Shown in pieces: positions 7,266 through 11,476 of a DNA stretch of 11,476 nucleotides. Source of the DNA: Bremia lactucae (Eukaryota; Oomycota; Peronosporomycetes; Peronosporales; Peronosporaceae); the NCBI RefSeq assembly GCF_004359215.1, contig NW_027152030.1, positions 1,156,551 through 1,168,026 of the forward strand, read 5' to 3'. Under the pieces are notes generated by a model. The model was given only the letters and a program-made list of their open reading frames with translations. It did no database searches and had not been told where the DNA came from. Position numbers and translations under genes: made by a program. Within the stretch, counting starts at the first letter, position 1. Each line of letters opens with the position of its first letter.

Positions 7266-8264
7266 TCACAACTCTGAACTTAGGGGTAGCTTCAGAGTCC
7301 GCGTTTGTAGGGCATCCCGCTCCTTCTGCGCTCCTGAATTTCCCGACCCCTCAGTGGTCGATGCAGAACTCATGCGCCTCGCACGCTGATTCCTGCCATC
7401 GCTCTTTGGGAAGGGTGTCCTCTTGCTTGGCGTCTTTGCCCCAGCAGGGTAGCAGCGAGTCATCATATGGCTGCGGTTGCCGCATTTATTGCAGACAACG
7501 TCTGCATTGCCCAAATCCATGGCTGTGGCATCTGTCCTCTTGGCCGACGGCTGATACGAACCTGTCGCCGGGGCACTGTTGTAGGATCGCTCCTCTACTA
7601 AGGCAATTTGGATTGCCTCTTTCATCGTCGACAGCACCTTTCTAGAAAAGGGCCTGTCGCTATGGGCCATGTCGTAGACCGTTCTAAATGTGGACACTTA
7701 TATGTGCTCCGGAATTGGACCTACGGTAATGAACGCCGACGGCGAGCGCATCTCTTGCACATACTCTTGCACATACTCTTGCAGAGATCGCTTCGCCTGT
7801 CGCGCTCCAAAGAAGCGCGCCTGAAGCAACACTTTGTTGTTCGGCGGCTGGTACATGGCGCGAATCGCTGTCTTTTAAGATCGTACATTAGGGGAACGCT
7901 TTTCTGTCCGCCATAAGCGCCGAGTGAGCCCACTCTGAGGCCTTACCGCGCAGATACGACATGGTGTATGACACCATTCGACTGTCGTCCTCGATGGGCT
8001 GCGCGACACCGCATTTCTCCACGGCTAACAGCCAGCGAACAATATTTTGGGCTGCAGTTCCATCGAACTACTTGAGACCATCCAATGGACCTTGGCTGAT
8101 ACGGCCGGGCGAATAGCGTCTCAACAGTCATGTTAAGAGCCTCGTTCCAAGCCTTGTTAGCGTCTGTTCCTTGGTATTTCAGATGCTGATCAAGCTTGCT
8201 GGTCCATTGTCGAGCCGCTTGCTTGGTCCCTTATTGCGTCTTTTTAGCAAGCACTTCTTCGCTG
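7266..8264 (-). pseudogene. Ty3/gypsy Gag with intact CCHC zinc knuckle, frameshifted
   Basis: The minus strand opens with an alpha-helical, Gln/Lys-rich part (SEEVLAKKT, then KQAARQWTSKLDQHLKYQGT, AWNEALNM; 8263-8125) with one internal stop near 8233. It moves through frame changes near 8060 and 7880. The capsid-like centre reads IVRWLLAVEKCGVAQPIEDD, MVSYTMSYLRGKASEWAH, then AMYQPPNNKVLLQARFFGAR and QEYVQEYVQEMRS. A TAA at 7700-7698 interrupts PEHI/VSTF. The nucleocapsid part has CNKCGNRSHMMTRC at 7493-7452, a perfect C-x2-C-x4-H-x4-C knuckle expected to bind packaged RNA. The frame ends at 7266, about 85 bases before the protease active site. Gag, protease, RT and integrase lie in normal gypsy order. 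The upstream edge meets copia RT sequence directly, with no 5' LTR or leader between. Confidence 0.85.
7752..7783. repeat. 12-bp tandem repeat within gypsy gag
   Basis: The unit CTCTTGCACATA occurs at 7752-7763 and 7764-7775, followed by eight more matching bases to 7783. In the gag frame it adds one extra Glu-Tyr-Val-Gln, keeping the frame. Confidence 0.85.
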
Positions 8265-8400
8265 GGTATATCCCGTGGCCATAAGACGTGCTTTAAATTT
8301 TATAAACTCACCACCTGGTTGCGCTTGATCCGAAAACCCATTTACAGCGAGCTGCCTTCTTACCAGGAGCCATATTGAAAAGTCGTGCGTATTGAGCACC
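8262..8400 (-). pseudogene. Ty1/copia reverse transcriptase, N-terminal fragment
   Basis: The minus strand reads MAPGKKAARCKWVF (about 8373-8332), then GIKRNQ in another frame and FKARLMATGYTQ (8297-8262). These are the first conserved blocks of copia RT: the CKWVFKIK-type strand and the FKARLVAKGYTQ-type strand. The frame breaks once between them. Everything after the GYTQ block, including the catalytic YVDD region and RNase H, is absent. The next bases on this strand belong to the gypsy gag-like frame. It is the 3' end of what remains of the copia element. Confidence 0.85.
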
Positions 8401-8935
8401 ATCTCACTTTTAATCGTACGCCACTGTCGGTCATCTCAAAGCGTCCTTTTTAGTCAGTCTATTAGCCCTTATACTTGTCCTTCGTCACTTCATCGAAGCA
8501 GCACTCGCACCATTGTCTTCCTCCGCATTTAGACAGTATAAAGAGCTTCGTAGTCGTCCAGGTTAAGCTGAAAACTCCGCAAATTCAGAAGCCCTTGTCA
8601 TAGCGAACAACACCCCGCGTCTTGCGTACTGTCCGTACTATCCATTATTCTTCGCCATCTCTCCCTCGTGTACTAGATCCACGCATCGGCACTGAGCCAG
8701 CTGGTCCTACGTGCATATCCGACTTAGTTTTTTTGTGGCCGTCAGAGCTTTTAAAACCGGAGTCGGCACGTCTTGCTTTACACTGTCGATGATGCCAAGC
8801 ACTTCTTCCGTGCGTTGGATCTCTTGATTCAACATGGGCCGCTCCGCAAACTTCTCGCTTCTCGAAACGACAGTTAATTCATTAGTTGTATTATTAAGTC
8901 GACACGCCTGATGTACCGCTCTTCTCACGTAGGGG
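8401..8935 (-). pseudogene. Ty1/copia integrase C-terminal region and linker to RT
   Basis: The best frame (8928-8707) reads CRLNNTTNELTVVSRSEKFA, then EVLGIIDSVKQDVPTPVL. This fits the end of a copia integrase (the strand that follows the core), then an acidic linker. Further down, in several frames, come RGVVRYDKGF (near 8620-8590) and a LNLDDYEALYTV-type stretch (near 8565-8530), followed by decayed sequence up to the RT start. These pieces are typical of the integrase-RT spacer in copia elements and carry no catalytic residues. Frameshifts and stops are frequent between 8530 and 8400. Confidence 0.65.
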
Positions 8936-9040
8936 GTAGACGCTCACATAGCGACTTTAAATTATACTAAAGTTACCAGGTACTTTAACCAAGACCTCAA
9001 AGCCGGAGTCATCGGTCCAAAAACGTCAGAGCATACCACA
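8936..9040 (-). pseudogene. Ty1/copia integrase core, internally deleted
   Basis: The minus strand shows DVVCSDVFGPM (about 9038-9006), holding the first catalytic Asp, then RSWLKYLVTL and, in another frame, SRYVSVYPLREKS (about 8960-8922). After this the text jumps to the C-terminal strand NNTTNELTV. Family knowledge: the second Asp and the Glu of the DDE triad lie between these two blocks, so they have been lost. Two stops and a frame change occur within the short remainder. Confidence 0.75.
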
Positions 9041-9307
9041 TCATTTAAACGTGCGTCCTATTTGATTGTTTGAGCTCTTTGCATGTCGTGAGTGGCTTCT
9101 GCATTTGCTTGGCAGTTGCACACATCTTGCACATGCTGCCTCCGTGCCACTAATTCCTCCATCCTTGATCATATTATTCATTATATCATACGTTGCGTCT
9201 CCTAGACGCCGATACCAAAGCCCTGCTTCGGTCTCTACTGCATGACACTTAACAAGAACATCAGTTTTAAGGTATGTCAGCGAGCCTTGCTTCTGGCTCG
9301 TCGCCAC
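9041..9307 (-). pseudogene. Ty1/copia pre-integrase zinc domain with both His lost
   Basis: An 88-codon frame. Residues 29-40 read GLWYRRLGDATY, where the family pattern is LWHRRLGHA. The two zinc-binding His positions are Tyr32 and Asp37, while the CxxC pair is kept (CARC, residues 59-62). It continues as NNQIGRTFK toward the core. The frame is otherwise intact, so the loss of both His suggests a copy evolving without constraint. The domain normally helps integrase assemble on the element ends. Confidence 0.85.
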
Positions 9308-9717
9308 TGTCGTGTTACCACGCTTGATAGAACATCTGTCGTTGGCTCTACAGTCACCCCGCGTGACGCCGTAGCTGTCGGCGAAAAAAAAATCTTAGCT
9401 AGATTTTGAGCGTGCAACGTATTCTTCAGTTTTGCGAGAGACCATTCCAGACACGCAAAATGACCGTTCAATACCCCCAAATCCTTAATCAGACCCCACT
9501 CTTGGTGCTCGAGATGTCACTCGACATCGTTGCCTCCTTGTATCTCACTAGCGATTCGAGATTCTTGCAAATGTTTGCTGACGCGCCACTGTCCATGACC
9601 CAGAAATCTTTTGGCTGCATTAAATGCAAAGCCGAATTGGTCATGCTGCGGAACCTGTTCGCGGCTGAGTAGCTCGCGCAACGGTAAACCTTGCAACAAT
9701 TATAATACACTCCCTAA
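9308..9717 (-). pseudogene. Ty1/copia nucleocapsid end, aspartic protease and linker
   Basis: The frame from 9710 begins with a decayed zinc knuckle (YYNCCKVYRCASY), in which the first Cys and the His expected for CCHC are not in place. The protease follows as FWVMDSGASANICKNLESL, with the catalytic Asp at 9593-9591 intact, unlike the gypsy copy. The frame stops at 9489. The linker resumes as VLNGHFACLEWSLAKLKNTL and AQNLAKIFFSPTATASRGVT (9477-9350), matching the NLFSV-type stretch common before the copia integrase. A further frame change near 9300 joins the pre-integrase domain. Confidence 0.8.
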
Positions 9718-10330
9718 GGTTTCTTGACCCTTCGACTTTTGCTGCTTCTCCATTTCATTTTTGCGCTGTTCCTGCACACGAGAAGTGCGGCCGCGATTCG
9801 CGATGATCCCTTTCACCGCACATCTTAAGCAATCAGCTTGTCGACTAGATCATCTAACCTGGAGCTCATTACGGACATGCAAAAGGCTTCAACGAGGCTT
9901 GTGTAGCTGACCGGCAAACTTCGCAGCAACCCAGCGCAAATATTATCCTCGTTAGGACCACATGCGACGTTCGTCATCTTCACGACGAGGTCTTCCATCC
10001 TCATCACGCGCTCGCTAACAGACGATGCAGTTAACTTGAACACCGCAAACTTTTTATTGAGCCACAACCAATTTGTTATGGCTTGTGTCCGATAAAAGCT
10101 TTCGAGGACCGACCGTACCACCTCTACAATCGTCGTGTTAACAATTTGCATGAGCTGAGAGTTACGGAGGTTGAGCATGATCGCTGCATGAGCTTATTGC
10201 GCTTTTGTCTCGTGATCACACCGTCGCCGGCGGCCGCCTCCCATAGCCCCTTTGACATCATGTGCATCTTCATCTTGAGGACTTACAGGGTGTAGTTGGA
10301 CCCGTCAAAGGGCTCCACCTTACAACAGAA
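9718..10330 (-). pseudogene. Ty1/copia Gag, broken
   Basis: The minus strand starts near 10330 with EPFDGSNYTL, then a stop where the family has Trp, then LKMKMHMMSKGLWEAA (about 10265-10225), the usual copia Gag N-terminus. After a frame change near 10190 a 117-codon frame (10178-9825) reads MLNLRNSQLMQIV, SFYRTQAITNWLWLNKKF, ERVMRMEDLVVKM and GLLRSLPVSYTSLVEAF, matching the UBN2-type copia Gag. A charged stretch (RVQEQRKNEMEKQQKSKGQ, about 9785-9725) leads to the nucleocapsid. The element is therefore ordered gag-protease-integrase-RT in one direction. No exact start codon can be fixed. Confidence 0.85.
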
Positions 10331-10638
10331 TCGCTATTTGGGTCATACCATATTGACGTTACGCGCTGTGAGCTTAGGGCATGATGGGTCAGGTCAAAGT
10401 TGTAGAACCGAAAGGATTTTTATATTACGGAAGTTATCTGTGAGTGAATCGATCTCGTGTCTATTCATTACTATAACGTTGCTGGCCATTCGTTCCAAAT
10501 CAATGTTGGTTGTTAGTTGCGTTATTTGCCTTCTGATGCGTGTCAAACAACAGACCGGGAGACGTCACTATCTGGCAGGATAGCGCTCGTGATCCCAAAC
10601 ATCATTTCCCTATAGACCACAACTTACGAACATTGACT
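10331..10638. other. Probable leader of the copia element; no gene recognised
   Basis: Going up the minus strand from the Gag start, this should be the untranslated leader. It has no recognised protein. A frame at 10823-10602 (73 codons, Cys/Arg-rich) overlaps its end and matches nothing I know. The plus-strand frame at 10296-10583 is also unassigned. Confidence 0.35.
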
Positions 10639-10693
10639 GGTCCTGAAACCGTGACCTTTCGATCAGTGCTACCACACCTTATTGACTGAGCTA
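10639..10693 (-). other. tRNA-like stretch or primer binding site upstream of copia Gag
   Basis: The minus strand has TAGCTCAGTC at 10693-10684, like a tRNA A box. It has GGTTTCAGGACC at 10650-10639, a weak B box at nearly tRNA spacing. The stems do not pair, so this is not a functional tRNA. Between them lies TGGTAGCAC (10675-10667), the same nine bases as the primer-site candidate at 11375. It could therefore instead be the primer site of the copia element, or a tRNA-derived (SINE-like) scrap. A chance match is possible. Confidence 0.25.
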
Positions 10694-10840
10694 CAATGTG
10701 GTAGACAGCTTCACTCACTTCTTTTCTATTTTGCGTTTGAAACGGTACGAAATTCAGCCAACCTATGCATCTATACCTTCGCTTTCCTACATGTGCACAT
10801 AGGCATTTCTTGAGTTGCAACATTACCTTCGTATCAGGTA

Positions 10841-11060
10841 TGTAACGGGATAAAGTTGCCCTATTGTTACACAGTCCCCGTAAAGTACGCTTGGTGTACT
10901 TAACGGGATGGTCAATTACTTAAATAAAGTGATTAGACCCACCACTTGGGAGTGGTCCACATTGTGAACCAATTCTGGTGTATGTGATACACATAGGTGC
11001 ATTCATATAGGAGGGATGACGCGCAGCGTCATCCGTTACGAGAGGTATCTAAAAAGATAC
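10841..11060. repeat. Chain of six short hairpins in the LTR U3
   Basis: In order: TGTAAC/GTTACA (10841-10871); CCCGTAAAGTAC/GTACTTAACGGG (10877-10907, one mismatch, 7-base loop); ACCACT/AGTGGT (10941-10956); GTGTAT/ATACAC (10978-10992); GGATGACGC/GCGTCATCC (11014-11034, 3-base loop); GTATCT/AGATAC (11045-11060). The last is also present in the other LTR copy with a changed loop (AGAA against AAAA). Confidence 0.8.
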
Positions 11061-11372
11061 GCTCGCAATATATATAAGTGTTAATTAAAGAGATGACATT
11101 TTTAATTGGTAAAAATAGGTGTCTGTATTTAATTCTATTAAATATAAATCAGTCTGAAAACTACTTCCTACTTGGTAAGAGCGCACGAGGAGACGGATTA
11201 CCGCTCCCGTGACGACACTTAACCAGAGTACTTAGTGTGTTGGGTGAGGTCGCTTGCGCGCCCACCACAACTACCTCACTGCACGCAAGAGAAGCAGGTT
11301 TAACCGCTTCCTCGCTGTGCTAGGGTGTGTGTCTAAGTAGAGCGTGGCCGCATTACGACGTGCCCGCCTACA
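10841..11372 (+). repeat. LTR, probably 5' LTR of a plus-strand gypsy-type element
   Basis: It begins TGTAACGGG and ends CTACA (TG...CA). Its last 334 bases align with the partial LTR at 2263-2597, and similarity ends at the same CTACA in both. A TGGTAGCAC primer site follows two bases later, which marks this as the upstream LTR of an element running right. The first 200 bases (U3) contain six short hairpins in a row (listed separately). AT-rich sequence at about 11060-11155 may contain the transcription start, but no single TATA box stands out. It lies directly beyond the copia leader region and may have inserted into it; no target duplication can be tested because the other end is outside the window. 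Confidence 0.75.
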
Positions 11373-11374
11373 CT

Positions 11375-11383
11375 TGGTAGCAC
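11375..11383 (+). promoter_or_regulatory. Candidate tRNA primer binding site
   Basis: TGGTAGCAC starts two bases after the LTR end. TGGTAGC is the complement of a tRNA ending GCTACCA, as initiator Met tRNAs do in many eukaryotes. It would prime minus-strand DNA synthesis. The match beyond nine bases cannot be judged without the host tRNA. The remaining bases to 11476 are leader with no recognised gene. Confidence 0.55.
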
Positions 11384-11476
11384 TTGAAATCCTTCCCACG
11401 ACCCGCATCTCTGCGTGTGTACGTGAGGATGAGCCTCAATATTGATTAAGCTCATTTTCCCCACCTCTCCGAACAT

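Noticed and set aside
7250..7916. Plus-strand frames opposite gypsy gag
   Set aside because: They lie opposite the clear zinc-knuckle Gag on the minus strand and carry no coherent motif.
1..11476. Reverse-transcriptase-based defence system or domesticated retroelement gene
   Set aside because: All RT, integrase and Gag pieces fit ordinary LTR retrotransposons in standard order, and they are broken by stops and deletions.

Overview
The window looks like a eukaryotic repeat-rich region, most likely from an oomycete (a downy mildew or Phytophthora-like genome). The basis is recognition: the Ty3/gypsy integrase wording, the Ty1/copia gag and RT wording and the TGTAAC...GTTACA LTR ends resemble oomycete retroelements. 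No database search was possible. I see no host gene, rRNA, CRISPR array or bacterial-style operon. Almost everything explainable is decayed LTR retrotransposon sequence, with frameshifts, stops and internal deletions.

Layout. (1) 1-720, plus strand: the C-terminal end of a Ty3/gypsy integrase, cut by the window edge. It is followed by an unrecognised plus-strand coiled-coil ORF (748-1245). A long broken minus-strand reading frame (2270-1268) ends 22 bases away, tail to tail with that ORF. (2) 2263-2597: the 3' part of an LTR in plus orientation, bordered by a perfect 24-bp inverted repeat. (3) 2600-4500: an AT-rich stretch without clear genes. It holds two related LTR-like sequences in opposite orientation, a direct repeat pair, a 21-bp-arm hairpin and one doubtful ORF. 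(4) 8264-4510, minus strand: one decayed Ty3/gypsy element in the order gag, protease, RT, RNase H, integrase. (5) 10330-8262, minus strand: one decayed Ty1/copia element in the order gag, protease, integrase, start of RT. It stops inside RT, where the gypsy gag-like sequence begins. (6) 10841-11372, plus strand: a complete-looking LTR starting TGTAACGGG and ending CTACA. A primer-binding-site candidate follows two bases later, so another plus-strand gypsy-type element probably starts here and leaves the window.

The proteins once worked as retrotransposon machinery: Gag packages the RNA, protease cuts the polyprotein, RT/RNase H copies the RNA to DNA and integrase inserts it. None of the copies here looks functional. 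The gypsy protease has Asn in place of its catalytic Asp, the minus-strand gypsy integrase has Lys in place of its catalytic Glu, and both polymerase regions carry internal deletions.

The most interesting item is the minus-strand reading frame between the plus-strand integrase and the same-orientation LTR. It resembles the antisense ORFs known between pol and the 3' LTR in some plant gypsy elements. The LTR U3 at 10841 is also notable as a chain of six short hairpins. I did not find a convincing new defence or metabolic system.
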